NCBI RefSeq assembly: GCF_003999975.1
Contig: NZ_RJAC01000003.1
Coordinates: 372,001-436,000, forward strand
Length of the DNA: 64,000 bases
Source: Actinoplanes solisilvae
Lineage (GTDB): Bacteria; Actinomycetota; Actinomycetes; Mycobacteriales; Micromonosporaceae
Direction of reading: 5' to 3'
The position numbers were made by a program, and so were the translations under genes. The notes beneath the pieces are model-generated. The model searched no databases. It was given only the letters and a program-made list of their open reading frames with translations, and was not told where the DNA came from. Positions 52,241 through 61,700 of the stretch are shown here, one piece after another (positions within the stretch are counted from its first letter, which is position 1; each line of letters opens with the position of its first letter).

Positions 52241-53131
52241 ATGGAACTGCGTCAGCTCCGGCACTTCATCGCGCTCGCCGAGGAGCAGAGCTTCACCCGG
52301 GCCGCCACCCGCCTGCTGATCGTGCAGTCGGGCCTGTCGTCGTCGATCCGCGGGCTCGAGCGCGAGGTCGGGGCGCCGCTGGTCCGCCGGGGCAGCCGGC
52401 CGCTGGCGCTCACCGCGGAGGGCAAGGCTTTCCTGCCCGCGGCACGCCGGGCTGTCCACGCGGCCGAGGACGCGCTGAAGGCCGTACAGGATGTGTCGTC
52501 GGTCGTCTCGGGAACCCTGACCGTCGGCATGGCCCAGACGTCGGGCACGGGCTGCCCGTTCCTCGAGTGGCTGGGCGAGTTCGGGCGGGCCCACCCCGGG
52601 CTCGACATCACCGTCGAGCAGCTATCCGACGCGCAGATGCTCGACCGGCTGGCCGTGGCCGAGCTCGACTGCGCCCTGACGTCATCGCCGGTGCGGCCCG
52701 AGGCGTTCGACGCCTACCCGCTGGCCGAGACGTTGCTCGCCGTGGCCGTCCCGGCCGGTCATCGTCTCGCCGCTCAGGCCACGATCACGCCGGCCGACCT
52801 CGCGGGCGAACGCTTCGTCGAGATGCGCTCCGGCGCGGGCACGCGAATCCAGACGGACGCCCTCTTCGCCGAACACCACGTCGACCGTCACATCGCCGGC
52901 ACCGCCAACGAGTGGTCGGTGCTCGTCGACCTGGTCGCCGCCGGTGTGGGCCTGGGTCTGGTGCCCGAGGGCCTGACCAGCGACGCCGTGGTCTTCCGCC
53001 CGCTGGCCGGCGCGAGCGTCACCCAGCAGTGGAACCTGGTTCTGCCGTCGCCGGACGACCAGACCCCCGCCGCCCGCAAACTGGCCCAGCACATGCTGTC
53101 CCGCCAGATCTCGCACGAGCGGGCCGCCTGA
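52241..53131 (+). CDS. LysR-family transcription regulator
   Basis: 296 aa from ATG 52241. The winged helix-turn-helix is at 1-60 (MELRQLRHFIALAEEQSFTR, AATRLLIVQSGLSSSIRGLE). The effector domain (about 90-290) shows the periplasmic-binding fold: LTVGMAQTSGTG, ITVEQLSDAQMLDRL, ELDCALTSSPV, and GVGLGLVPEGL. Likely controls itself and the divergent SnoaL-like gene through the dyad at 52216. Confidence 0.92.
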   Translation: MELRQLRHFIALAEEQSFTRAATRLLIVQSGLSSSIRGLEREVGAPLVRRGSRPLALTAEGKAFLPAARRAVHAAEDALKAVQDVSSVVSGTLTVGMAQTSGTGCPFLEWLGEFGRAHPGLDITVEQLSDAQMLDRLAVAELDCALTSSPVRPEAFDAYPLAETLLAVAVPAGHRLAAQATITPADLAGERFVEMRSGAGTRIQTDALFAEHHVDRHIAGTANEWSVLVDLVAAGVGLGLVPEGLTSDAVVFRPLAGASVTQQWNLVLPSPDDQTPAARKLAQHMLSRQISHERAA

Positions 53132-53136
53132 CCGGC

Positions 53137-53179
53137 GCCGGGGGCGGCCGATCTGCCCTGCGCACGGGCCGCCCCCGGC
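53137..53179. terminator. Shared hairpin between LysR and peptidase genes
   Basis: GCCGGGGGCGGCC pairs perfectly with GGCCGCCCCCGGC across a 17-nt loop; the flanking genes converge. Confidence 0.8.
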
Positions 53180-53185
53180 CAAACG

Positions 53186-54577
53186 TCACCGGTGGTGGCG
53201 GTTCTCCAGCATGTCGTCGAAGGGCAGGGGAGCGGTGCGCAGCGCGTCGGCGGCCGGGGCGGTCGCCGAGAGTCCGGCCCAGCGACGCAGCGTGGCCGTC
53301 GCCTCGGCCGACTCGGTCGGAGTCAGACGCGCGATGTTCGCGCCGTGGTTGGCGCCCGGCGCCACGTAGAGGTGCGAGTCGCGGCGGCTAGGGGCGAACC
53401 GTTCGGCGCCCCACGGGTCGTTCTCGCCGTAGATGAACAGCATTCGCTCGGCGGCCGTGCGCACCCACAGGTCGACGTCGATCATCGGGATCGGGTTGTG
53501 CCGGACGCGCAGCTCCTTCGGCAACGCCGACAGGGCCGTGTAAAGCCCCGGGTGTTTGCGCAGCCCGCGCAGGTGCTCGAACTTCAGGCTGGGCCAGCCG
53601 AGCTGAGCGGCGGCCTGGTAGTAGTACGGCCAGTAGTATTCGAGCCCCTGGTCGGTGTAGAACGACCACGAGGCGACCGCGTCGATCCAGTCGTAGAGCT
53701 GCTCGTCGGTGGCGTCGGCCGCGGGCACTCCGGCGCAGTCGGCGGTCGACAGGTACTGCCAGAACGCCCACACGGTGTCGAGCACGGTCATTTCGAACGC
53801 CCGGTCGGCGGTCCCGAGCGTACGGCCGAAGGTCCACCCGTTCTCGGCCGCGTCCGCCTGCAGCAGAGGCACCAGCCGGTCCCGCCGCTTCAGAGCCTCT
53901 TTCTGTACGCCGTCCAGCGCGCGCCGGCAGGCCGCGTCACCCACGGTCACGAAGAACCGGTCGTACGCCTGATCCAGGTCGTTGATCTTGTCGTTGGGCG
54001 CCACGTAGGCCACGACCCCGTCGACGTCGCGCGGATAGAACCGGCGGTGATAGACCGACGTCATGCCGCCCTTGCTGCCACCCGTCTGGATCCACTTCGC
54101 CGAGTAGATCGACTTGAGCGCCCGTACGATCCGGTGCTCGTCGGTCGCCTCCTGCCAGATGGTCAGGTCCGACCAGTCCGCGGGACTCGGCCGCGACGGC
54201 GTGAAGAATCGATGCTCAACCGACACCTGATTTCCGTCGAGCAGCCGGGTGGGTTCAGTGCGCGACGGCCCGGGGTTGGCCGGCAGGCCGTACCCACTGG
54301 TCGACAGCACCACGGGAGCGTTCACGTCCCGGTGCAGCAGGGTGAGACGCTGCTCGTAGGAGCCGCCGCCAGGATGCCGGTGATCGGCCGGTTGACGGTA
54401 GGTGAGCACGAAGAACCGGTAACCGGCGGGTTCGCTCTGCGAGACGATGGTCAGCCCGGGGATGGCCCGGAGCCGATCGGCCAGGTCGACGGCCGCTTGC
54501 TGGCGCGCGGACGCCACGGTGGGAAAGGCCAGCAGGGCCAGTACGGACACGAGTACGGTCAGGACGCGACTTCGCAT
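53186..54577 (-). CDS. Secreted S37-family (PS-10) peptidase
   Basis: 463 aa from ATG 54577. A signal peptide (about 1-24, ending VASA) precedes a single alpha/beta-hydrolase domain. The nucleophile elbow is QTGGSKGGMTSVY (Ser about 169), with Asp in YGENDPWG and His in PGANHGANI. This is the Streptomyces tripeptidyl-aminopeptidase-like PS-10/S37 family. It should act outside the cell on N-terminal tri- or oligopeptides. Confidence 0.88.
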   Translation of the reverse strand: MRSRVLTVLVSVLALLAFPTVASARQQAAVDLADRLRAIPGLTIVSQSEPAGYRFFVLTYRQPADHRHPGGGSYEQRLTLLHRDVNAPVVLSTSGYGLPANPGPSRTEPTRLLDGNQVSVEHRFFTPSRPSPADWSDLTIWQEATDEHRIVRALKSIYSAKWIQTGGSKGGMTSVYHRRFYPRDVDGVVAYVAPNDKINDLDQAYDRFFVTVGDAACRRALDGVQKEALKRRDRLVPLLQADAAENGWTFGRTLGTADRAFEMTVLDTVWAFWQYLSTADCAGVPAADATDEQLYDWIDAVASWSFYTDQGLEYYWPYYYQAAAQLGWPSLKFEHLRGLRKHPGLYTALSALPKELRVRHNPIPMIDVDLWVRTAAERMLFIYGENDPWGAERFAPSRRDSHLYVAPGANHGANIARLTPTESAEATATLRRWAGLSATAPAADALRTAPLPFDDMLENRHHR

Positions 54578-54586
54578 TGACCGATG

Positions 54587-54949
54587 CTAATGGTTTGCGG
54601 CCAGTTTTTCGGCCAGCACCTTCGCCTCGCTGATGGCGGGATCCTTGCTGGCCGTCAACAGCAGCAGCGGCCGCTCGCGACCGAGTTCCCTCAGATGCGC
54701 GTACGCCTCGGCCTGCTCGCCGGCGGCCAGCTCGGCCAGATAGCGCCGCCGGAACTCGGGGAACCGCTCCGGCACATGGTCGTACCATTTGCGCAGTTCA
54801 GGGGTGGGGGCGACCTGCTTGCACCACTCGTCGAGCGCGGCCCGCTCCTTGCTGACCCCGCGCGGCCACAGGCGGTCGACCAGCACACGGGCAGCGCCGG
54901 CGTCTTCCTCGGCCGGCTCGTCGTAGATGCGGGCGATGCGAACGTCCAT
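54587..54949 (-). CDS. DUF488 family protein
   Basis: 120 aa from ATG 54949, a normal length. Family motifs: RIYDEP, VLVDRLWPRGVSKE, WCKQVAPTPELRKWYDH, FPEFRRRYLAEL and LLLLTASKD. Function is unknown, with proposals around nucleic acid or uric-acid-related metabolism not established. It lies 9 bp upstream of the peptidase start on the same strand and may be co-transcribed with it. Confidence 0.85.
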   Translation of the reverse strand: MDVRIARIYDEPAEEDAGAARVLVDRLWPRGVSKERAALDEWCKQVAPTPELRKWYDHVPERFPEFRRRYLAELAAGEQAEAYAHLRELGRERPLLLLTASKDPAISEAKVLAEKLAANH

Positions 54950-55055
54950 CACCCCATCATGCAGCGACGACCCGCCGCCCGGGCACCGTGTGAAAAGGAG
55001 ACGGCCGGTCACCCCGGGAGATCACGCTGATGTGCGGATCTCAACCATGGGCGAA

Positions 55056-55093
55056 CCGGCCGCCACCAAGCCCGGCCACCTGACGGCGGCCGG
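55056..55093 (-). terminator. Hairpin after the cold-shock gene
   Basis: CCGGCCGCC pairs with GGCGGCCGG with a 20-nt loop, 10 nt past the cold-shock stop codon on the minus strand. Confidence 0.7.
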
Positions 55094-55103
55094 GCAGTTC
55101 GGG

Positions 55104-55307
55104 TCAGAGCGGGCGGATGTTCTCCGCCTGCGGGCCCTTGGCGCCCTGGGCCACGTCGAACTCGACACGCTGGTTCTCGTCGAGGCTGCGGTAGCCCGAC
55201 GTCGCGATCGCCGAGAAGTGGGCGAACACGTCAGCGCCGCCGTCGTCCGGCGTGATGAACCCAAAACCCTTGTCGCTGTTGAACCACTTGACGACACCGG
55301 TAGTCAC
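55104..55307 (-). CDS. Cold-shock domain protein
   Basis: 67 aa from GTG 55307, AAGGAG 8 nt upstream. RNP1 (KGFGFI, about 14-19) and RNP2 (DVFAHF, about 27-32) are intact on a five-strand OB fold; length is typical of actinobacterial CspA-type RNA chaperones. It binds single-stranded RNA or DNA and relieves secondary structure. Its leader contains a terminator-like hairpin at 55401-55442, about 95 nt upstream, suggesting structure-dependent expression. Confidence 0.95.
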   Translation of the reverse strand: MTTGVVKWFNSDKGFGFITPDDGGADVFAHFSAIATSGYRSLDENQRVEFDVAQGAKGPQAENIRPL

Positions 55308-55400
55308 GATTTTTCTCCTTGCCGACTGTGAACCGCCGCACCGTGCGACGGCTCATGTCGCCGTGTTGATCCCCGGTGTGAAAAACCGAAACTGCCGACG

Positions 55401-55442
55401 AAAACAAAAAACGCCTGCCGGGCCGAGATGCCCGTCAGGCGT
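55401..55442 (-). terminator. Terminator-like hairpin in cold-shock leader
   Basis: On the minus strand ACGCCTG pairs with CAGGCGT, with an inner GGGC/GCCC stem, followed by TTTTTGTTTT. A -10-like TAGGCT lies further upstream near 55479, so the hairpin would fall inside the cold-shock mRNA leader. It could also end an upstream transcript. Confidence 0.65.
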
Positions 55443-55654
55443 CGAAACGTCTCAGGAAATCAAAACTGCAACGGGGCTAGCCTAGCACGGTGAGTGCGCC
55501 CACAGTCACGACCCTCCCGCCCCTCGGCGCGCCGATCCAACTCCCGCCGCCATGACCTGCTGAAGCGGCCGTTCGGCAGGTGCTCACTCCGGCGTGTCGG
55601 CCCCCAGCCGACCAGACCGCACACGGCTCACGACGAACTGCCGCCCCGCGTCGG

Positions 55655-55783
55655 CGGTCGCCAGTCGTCGTGGTCGACCCGATCGCGCCGCTCGTGGCGA
55701 TCTGTTGACGCGGGGCGGCGGTCGCCAGTCGTCGGTGGTCGGCCTGATCGCGTTGCTCGTGGCGATCTATTGATGCGCGTCGG
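55655..55783. repeat. Tandem duplication of a 64-bp unit
   Basis: Two copies start GCGGTCGCCAGTCGTCG and end CTCGTGGCGATCT(G/A)TTGA(C/T)GCG; the second has a few substitutions and a 1-bp insertion. Confidence 0.75.
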
Positions 55784-55995
55784 CGATGAACCATCTGCCC
55801 GCGGGTCGACCTGCGTGGCGAGCGAAGCCACGCCGGCCGCCCCTCCCCGAGGAATCTTCGTTTCTGTTCGTCTCTACGGGACACGCCGTTTCTGCCAACC
55901 GGCCGACCTACCTCTGCTCGACGTATCGACTTTGCCGGACATATCGGGCTGAGGCGTCGGGCGGGCGACGGCGCCGTTCTTGTTGATCGCATGTC

Positions 55996-56132
55996 GGCTT
56001 TCCTATTTCCAGGGATTCGGGCCCTTGTCTGCTTGGGCGACCAGCTCATCCTGGCTGTAGGGGTCTCAATCGGCTTCCATGTGCCTGTATCCAGGATCTC
56101 GCATTGATCATGGATGGGAGGGGCCTGATTTC
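55996..56132 (-). repeat. Dispersed intergenic repeat, copy B (inverted)
   Basis: Read on the minus strand it matches copy A: AATCAGGCCCC, TGATCAAT, CGAGATCC, GGATACAGGC, GAGACCCCTACA and CAAGCAGACA in order. Its arms are ATCCTGG and CCAGGAT, a base-pair-preserving change from copy A's TCCTTGAT/ATCAAGGA. Confidence 0.7.
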
Positions 56133-56386
56133 CTGACGTTGAGGCCTGAGCCTGCGTGGCCATCCCGCAACCGCTCTCCCGAAGCCGAGCCCTCTCCAGG
56201 GGCCGCCGACGATCTCTCGGTCTCGTCGAGCCGCAACGCGCGGGCTCGGCATCCGCGGCGAACGTTGCTCCGGTCAGCGGCGCGGGAGTGAACGATGCCC
56301 AAGCTTGACTCGCATGTCCGGCATGGACAGTTGGATGGGACCGCGAGGCAAGAGTCCAAACCGATTCAGCAATTCATGCACTCGCC

Positions 56387-56520
56387 TGCGATGCACTGGC
56401 CTGCGATGCACTGGCCTGCGATGCACTGGCCTGCGATGCACTGGCCTGCGATGCACTGGCCTGCGGTGCACTGGCCTGCGGTGCACTGGCCTGCGGTGCA
56501 CTGGCCTGCGATGCACTGGA
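56387..56520. repeat. 15-bp tandem array, about nine copies
   Basis: The unit CTGCGATGCACTGGC repeats head to tail; copies 6-8 have G for A (CGGTGCAC). There are no spacers, so it is a minisatellite, not a CRISPR. Both strands stay open through it, giving spurious AMHWP and VHRRP repeat frames. Confidence 0.85.
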
Positions 56521-56559
56521 AGGCAGCCCCGGGCAGGGGAGCTCGGCGAGGGCCTGCGC

Positions 56560-56680
56560 GTTCGGGTCCGCCGCGTTCGGGTCCGCCGCGTCCGGGTCCA
56601 CCGTGTCTGGGCCTATCGCGTCTGGGCCTATCGCGCGCCGGGCCTATCGCGCGCCGGGCCTATCGCGCGCCGGCACACCC
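56560..56680. repeat. 15-18-bp degenerate tandem array
   Basis: Units drift from CGCGTTCGGGTCCGC to CGTGTCTGGGCCTAT to CGCGCGCCGGGCCTAT, suggesting stepwise expansion. Confidence 0.7.
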
Positions 56681-57049
56681 GTGCCCCGCGCGCCGCTTGG
56701 CTCGCCCGTCGGCCGCCTGGCCCAATCGCCGCGCCTGTTCTGCCTTGACGCTCGACGGCCCGCTCTTGATTGCACGGCCCCGGCAAGCAAGCCATCGAGT
56801 TTTGTATATATAGAAGTAAGACAGTGGACTCTGCCTCGGGCCGGGAGGAGACTGCGGGGGTCGCCTGGTGTGGGGAGCTCTCATGGCGCGGGTGCGCGGC
56901 GTTGCGCAGCGGCTCAAACGTGAGCCGGCGCTGCATGCCGCGCCGCGCCCGCTGCTCCCGTCGGCAGGGGATGTTTCCCGCTGTCGGGCTCGGCGCCCGG
57001 TTGGCGACTTCGAGCCGAGCGTGCGTCGGCCGGCCAGGGCGCTCGGCCC

Positions 57050-57240
57050 GCAGTGCTCGACCCTGGTCGTTCTGTCCGTGGGGCTCGGCTCGCCTTGTTC
57101 GGCCCGGGTTGTTCTGGCTGTGGGGCTCGGTTCGCCGTGTTCAGCCCCGGTTGTTCCGCCTGTTGGGCTCGGTTCGCCGTGTTCGGTCCGGGTTGTTCTG
57201 GCCGTGGGGCTCGGTTCGCCGCGTTCGACTCGCGGCCCTT
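57050..57240. repeat. Four 45-48-bp tandem units
   Basis: Each contains GTTGTTCTGGC-like, then TGGGGCTCGGTTCGCC and GTGTTCGG-like words. Copies differ at scattered positions. Confidence 0.7.
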
Positions 57241-57447
57241 CGCGCCAGGGTCACCGCTCACGGCGCAGCAACCCGCGTGCCGAGCCGCGTTCGCGAGCGC
57301 GGACCTCAGGGCCATATTCCTACCGGCTCAAGCCCCGCAGGGGCCCCTCGCGCGACCGAGCGGCAGTCATCATTGTCGATACTTCCCGGTAACACCAGGG
57401 CCTTCCGCAGACCGTCCACTTTCTTCTGGAGGACCTTTACTTTCGTC

Positions 57448-57473
57448 GATGTGAGTCATAAGTTGCTCACATC
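57448..57473 (+). promoter_or_regulatory. Perfect inverted repeat upstream of the laccase operon
   Basis: GATGTGAG, ten spacer bases, CTCACATC. It lies about 180 bp before the laccase start, after a TTTACTTT word, and could be an operator or the first stem of a leader. Confidence 0.55.
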
Positions 57474-57649
57474 AGACCGAAGTTTTGATTTCTCTGAGAA
57501 AAGTTCGTAACACACGCACCCGCCGACGGGCGGAGGCGTGGCAGCGCTGTGGCCGACGGGCCCGCGCTCGGGCGGACTCCCGCAACGCACAACCCTGCTC
57601 CCGACTCGATGGCGTCTCCGGTTCGCTCCGGTGGCGCCGGAGGACGCGC

Positions 57650-58714
57650 ATGACAGACGACAACGTTGTCAACGGGGAACGGCAAGCCCACCTTCCCCGC
57701 CGGAACCTGCTCGCCGCGGCCGGGGTCCTCGGCCTGACCGCCGGCGCGGTCACCGTGGCGACCACGACCAGGTCCGAGCCCGCCCGCGCCGCCGCGGGGG
57801 TGACCAAGAAGATCACGATCTACGCCGAGGCGTTGCCGAACAACCAGGTCGGCTACGGCCTGACCCCGGGCGGAGCGACGGTCCCCGGCCCGGTGCTGGA
57901 GATGTACGAGGGTGACACGCTCGAGATCACCCTGGTCAACACGACGAACCAGCGGCTCTCCATCCACCCCCACGGTGTCGACTACAGCACCGACTCGGAC
58001 GGGGCGCCGTTCAACGGCTCGTTCAACAACCCGGGCGAGACCCGCAAGTACATCTGGCGTTCGCACGAGATGACCGCCACGACCGGCCGCCGGTTCACGC
58101 CGGGCAGCGCCGGCTACTGGCACTACCACGACCACGCGTTGGGCGGCGACCACGGCACCGGCGGCCTGATCAGGGGCCTGTACGGGGCGCTGATCGTGCG
58201 GCGGCGCGGCGACATCCTGCCCGACAAGCAGTTCACCGTGGTCTTCAACGACATGACGATCAACAACAAGGTCGCGCCGAACACGCCCATGTTCGAGGCC
58301 AACCTCGGCGAGAAGGTCGAGTGGATCGCGATCGGCCACGGCAACTTCTTCCACACGTTCCACCTGCACGCGCACCGCTGGGCCGACAACCGCACCGGCT
58401 ATCTCGAGAGCCTGACCGACCCCAGCCAGGTGATCGACAACAAGGACCTGAACCCGGGCAACGCGTTCGGCTTCCAGGTCATCGCCGGTGAGGCCGTCGG
58501 TCCGGGCGCGTGGATGTACCACTGCCACGTCCAGGGCCACTCCGACGGCGGGATGGCCGGCGTCTTCCTCGTACGCAACGCCGACGGCACCATGCCGCCC
58601 GGCGCCCAGGAGGCGATCGACCGCTTCCAGGGCCACCAGCACGCAGCCGCTCAAAAAGCAGCCCAGAACGCCCAGAACGCGGAGACCCACGCACACGGAG
58701 GGACTGGCTCATGA
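57650..58714 (+). CDS. Secreted two-domain multicopper oxidase (small laccase type)
   Basis: 354 aa from ATG 57650, GGAGG 6 nt upstream; the longer open frame upstream is not signal-like. A Tat-type signal (HLPRRNLLAAAGVLGLTAG) targets export folded. Copper ligands: IHPHGVDY, YWHYHDHA, FFHTFHLHAHRW, MYHCHVQGHSDGGM. The size matches trimeric two-domain laccases such as SLAC. The C-terminus is His/Ala/Gln-rich. It should pass four electrons to oxygen. It is the first gene of a coupled operon; the stop overlaps the next ATG. A LacI-like palindrome lies at 57659-57670 inside the 5' coding part. Confidence 0.92.
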   Translation: MTDDNVVNGERQAHLPRRNLLAAAGVLGLTAGAVTVATTTRSEPARAAAGVTKKITIYAEALPNNQVGYGLTPGGATVPGPVLEMYEGDTLEITLVNTTNQRLSIHPHGVDYSTDSDGAPFNGSFNNPGETRKYIWRSHEMTATTGRRFTPGSAGYWHYHDHALGGDHGTGGLIRGLYGALIVRRRGDILPDKQFTVVFNDMTINNKVAPNTPMFEANLGEKVEWIAIGHGNFFHTFHLHAHRWADNRTGYLESLTDPSQVIDNKDLNPGNAFGFQVIAGEAVGPGAWMYHCHVQGHSDGGMAGVFLVRNADGTMPPGAQEAIDRFQGHQHAAAQKAAQNAQNAETHAHGGTGS

Positions 58715-61700
58715 GGCTAAGAAGAGCCGCGGCCATCGCCATGGCCGCGGTACTCGTCACCGGCGCCGCGCCGCCACGGGAGGCGACAGCCGCCCAGCAG
58801 GCGGCCGCGCCCGCAGCCCCGGGGGTGCTCGTCTTCTCGGGCGCCGCCGCCGCGCAGCAGGACCCGGTGACCAGGGCGACCCAGACCATCAAGGAACTCG
58901 GTACGGCTCAGGGGCTCACCGTCACGGCCAGTTCCGATCCGGCCGTGTTCAGCGCGAGCAGCCTGGCCTCGTACCGTGCCGTGGTCTTTCTCTCGGCCGA
59001 GGGCATCACGCTGAGCAGTGCCCAGGAGGCGGCCCTGCAGGCGTACGTGAAGGCCGGCAACGGCTTCCTCGGCATCGGTGACGCGGCCAAGGCGCAGATC
59101 GACTCGAACTGGTTCACCGGTCTGATCGGCGCGCGCCCGGCCGGGGCGATCCCGGTCTCCGAGCCGGTGCAGACGGTCACCGCGAACGGCGACAACCCAC
59201 CGAGCGAGACCAAGGAGAAGCTGACCGACGGCGACTCCAACACCAAGTGGCTGGTGCGCACCAACACCGGCTGGGTGGCCTACCAGCTGGCCGCGCCCAA
59301 GACCATCACCGGGTACGCCCTGACGTCGGCCAACGACTTCGACGGGCGCGACCCGAAGGACTGGACGTTGCAGGGTTCGGCCGACGGGCAGGCCTGGACC
59401 GACCTCGACCGCCGCACCGGGCAGACGTTCCCGGAGCGGTTCCAGACCAAGCGGTTCGACATCGCGCAGCCCCGCGAGTTCCGGCACTACCGCCTGAACA
59501 TCACGGCCAACGCCGGTGAGCCGCTGATCCAGCTGGCCGACCTGCGTCTGTTCACCGGCAACGCCGAGCCCCCGCCGCCGCCCGCGGTGAACCAGGCCGT
59601 GGTGAACATCCTGGACCGCCAGCACCCGGCGACCGCGGGTCTGCCGTTGAACGTGACCCGTTCGGACCGTTGGTACAACTGGAACACCAACCCGGTCGGT
59701 ACGGTCCACACGCTCGCCCAGGTCGAGGAGCGTCACTACAACGCCGGCCAGGGCGCGAACGGCCCGTTCCACGCCATCTCCTGGTGCCGTGACTTCGAGG
59801 GTGGTCGTTCCTTCTACACCGGCATGGGCCACACCGAGGGCTCGTACGGTGAGGAGGCGTTCCGCAAGCACCTGACCGGCGCGCTCGGCTGGACCAGCGG
59901 CATCGTCCGCGGTGACTGCAAGGCCACGATCGCCGCCAACTACAAGGTCGAGCGGCTGACCGCGACCAACAAGACCGGTGAGCTCGACCAGATCGGTGAA
60001 CCGCACGGCCTGACCGTCACGCCCGACGGCACGGTGTTCTACGTCGGCAAGGCGGCCTGCCCGACCGGCCCGGTGGTCCCGTGGACCGACCCGAACGTGG
60101 GCCTCGGCTGCGGCACCATCCACTCGTGGGACCCGGCCACCAAGTCGGTCAAGCTGCTGACCACGTTGAAGGTCATGGGCAACCGCGGCAGCGGCGACGA
60201 GCTGCAGAAGAACGAGGAGGGTCTGCTCGGCATCGAGCCCGACCCGAAGTTCGCCGAGAACGGCTGGCTCTACGTCTACTGGATGCCGCACGAGTCGATC
60301 GACCGGGACAAGCGGATCGGTTACCGCACCGTCTCGCGGCTGACCTACGACAAGGCCGCCCAGACGATCGACCAGAGCACCCGCAAGGACCTGATCAAGT
60401 GGCCGGTGCAGATCCACAGCTGCTGCCACGCCGGTGGTGGCATGGCCTTCGACGACAAGGGCAACCTGTACGTCGGCTCCGGTGACAGCAACTCGTCGGG
60501 CGGCTCCAGCGGCTACTCGGGCAACAACTGGACCCAGGACTACCAGGGTCTGTCGTTCCAGGACGCGCGGCGTACCGCCGGTAACACGAACGACCTGAAC
60601 GGCAAGATCATCCGTATCCACCCCGAGGCGGACGGCACCTACACGATCCCGCAGGGGAACCTGTTCGCGCCGGGCACCGAGAAGACCCGCCCCGAGATCT
60701 ACGTGATGGGCGTACGGAACATCGCCCGCCTGCAGATCGACAAGAAGAAGCAGTGGCTGACCGCCGGCTGGGTCGGACCGGACGCCGGTTCGCCGAGCCC
60801 GGAGCTGGGCCCGGCCAAGTACGAGACCGCCACGATCATCACCGAGGCGGGCAACCACGGCTGGCCGTACTGCATGGGCAACCGGCAGCCGTACCGCGAC
60901 CGCAGCAACACGAACGCGCAGACGCTGACCGGTTGGTACGACTGCGACGCGCCGAAGAACGAGTCGCCGCGCAACACGGGTCTGACCGACCTGCCGCCGA
61001 TCAAGGACAACATGATCTGGTACTCGCCGGACGGCGGCGGCCCGATCTTCCCGAAGCGCGCGGGCAGCGACATCCCGACCTACGTCGCCGCGGACGCCAC
61101 CTACACGCAGCCCTACCTGCGCGGCGGCGGCCAGGCCATCATGTCGGGCCCGACCTTCCACAAGGATCTGGTCGACCCGAAGAGCACTGTCGCGTGGCCG
61201 TCGTACTGGGACAACAAGTGGCTCATCGGTGACCAGTCGAACTCCCAGAACCGCATCGCGGTCACGGTCGACCCGGCCGGCGTGCCGACGCACACCCCGC
61301 CGGCGTTCGCCGAGTCGCTGCGGTCGATCATCCCGGCCGGTGGCACCAGCACCACGCTGCAGTCCTGGATGGACGCCAAGTTCGGACCGGACGGCGCGCT
61401 CTACATGCTCGACTACGCGGGCGGCTTCTTCAGCCTGCACAGCAACCAGAAGCTGATCCGCATCACCTACCAGGGTGGCGCGGCGACGCCGACGCCGGCC
61501 GCGCTCGCGGTGGCCGTGCAGAACAAGCCGCTGACGGTGGCGTTCAACGGGTCCCGCTCGGGCGGCCTGTCGCACAAGTGGACGTTCGGTGACGGGAGCA
61601 CCTCGACCGAGGCGAACCCGCGTCACACGTACGCCAAGGTCGGGGTCTACAACGCGACGCTGACGGTGGCCTATGCCGGGGGCAAGACCGAGACGGTGCA

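Larger units (their letters stand above)
55500..57480. other. Non-coding tandem-repeat island
   Basis: About 2 kb without a credible gene. It contains a 64-bp duplication (55655-55783), dispersed repeat copy B (55996-56132), a 15-bp tandem array (56387-56520), 15-18-bp units (56560-56680) and four 45-48-bp units (57050-57240). Open frames through the arrays only echo the repeats. An AT-rich patch lies at 56800-56822. Confidence 0.7.

Noticed and set aside
56387..56520. Possible CRISPR array
   Set aside because: Units are directly contiguous with no spacers and no cas genes nearby.
56274..56813. Repeat-protein genes with VHRRP or AMHWP units
   Set aside because: Several frames on both strands stay open only because the 15-bp repeat lacks stops. 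No ribosome site, signal or conserved ends.
57053..57454. Gly/Phe/Cys-rich secreted protein from the 45-48-bp repeats
   Set aside because: No ribosome site; other frames are equally open and the repeats vary without respecting codon sense.
57448..57473. Crp binding site
   Set aside because: The arms resemble TGTGA/TCACA, but the distance between them is about six bases too long for a Crp site.
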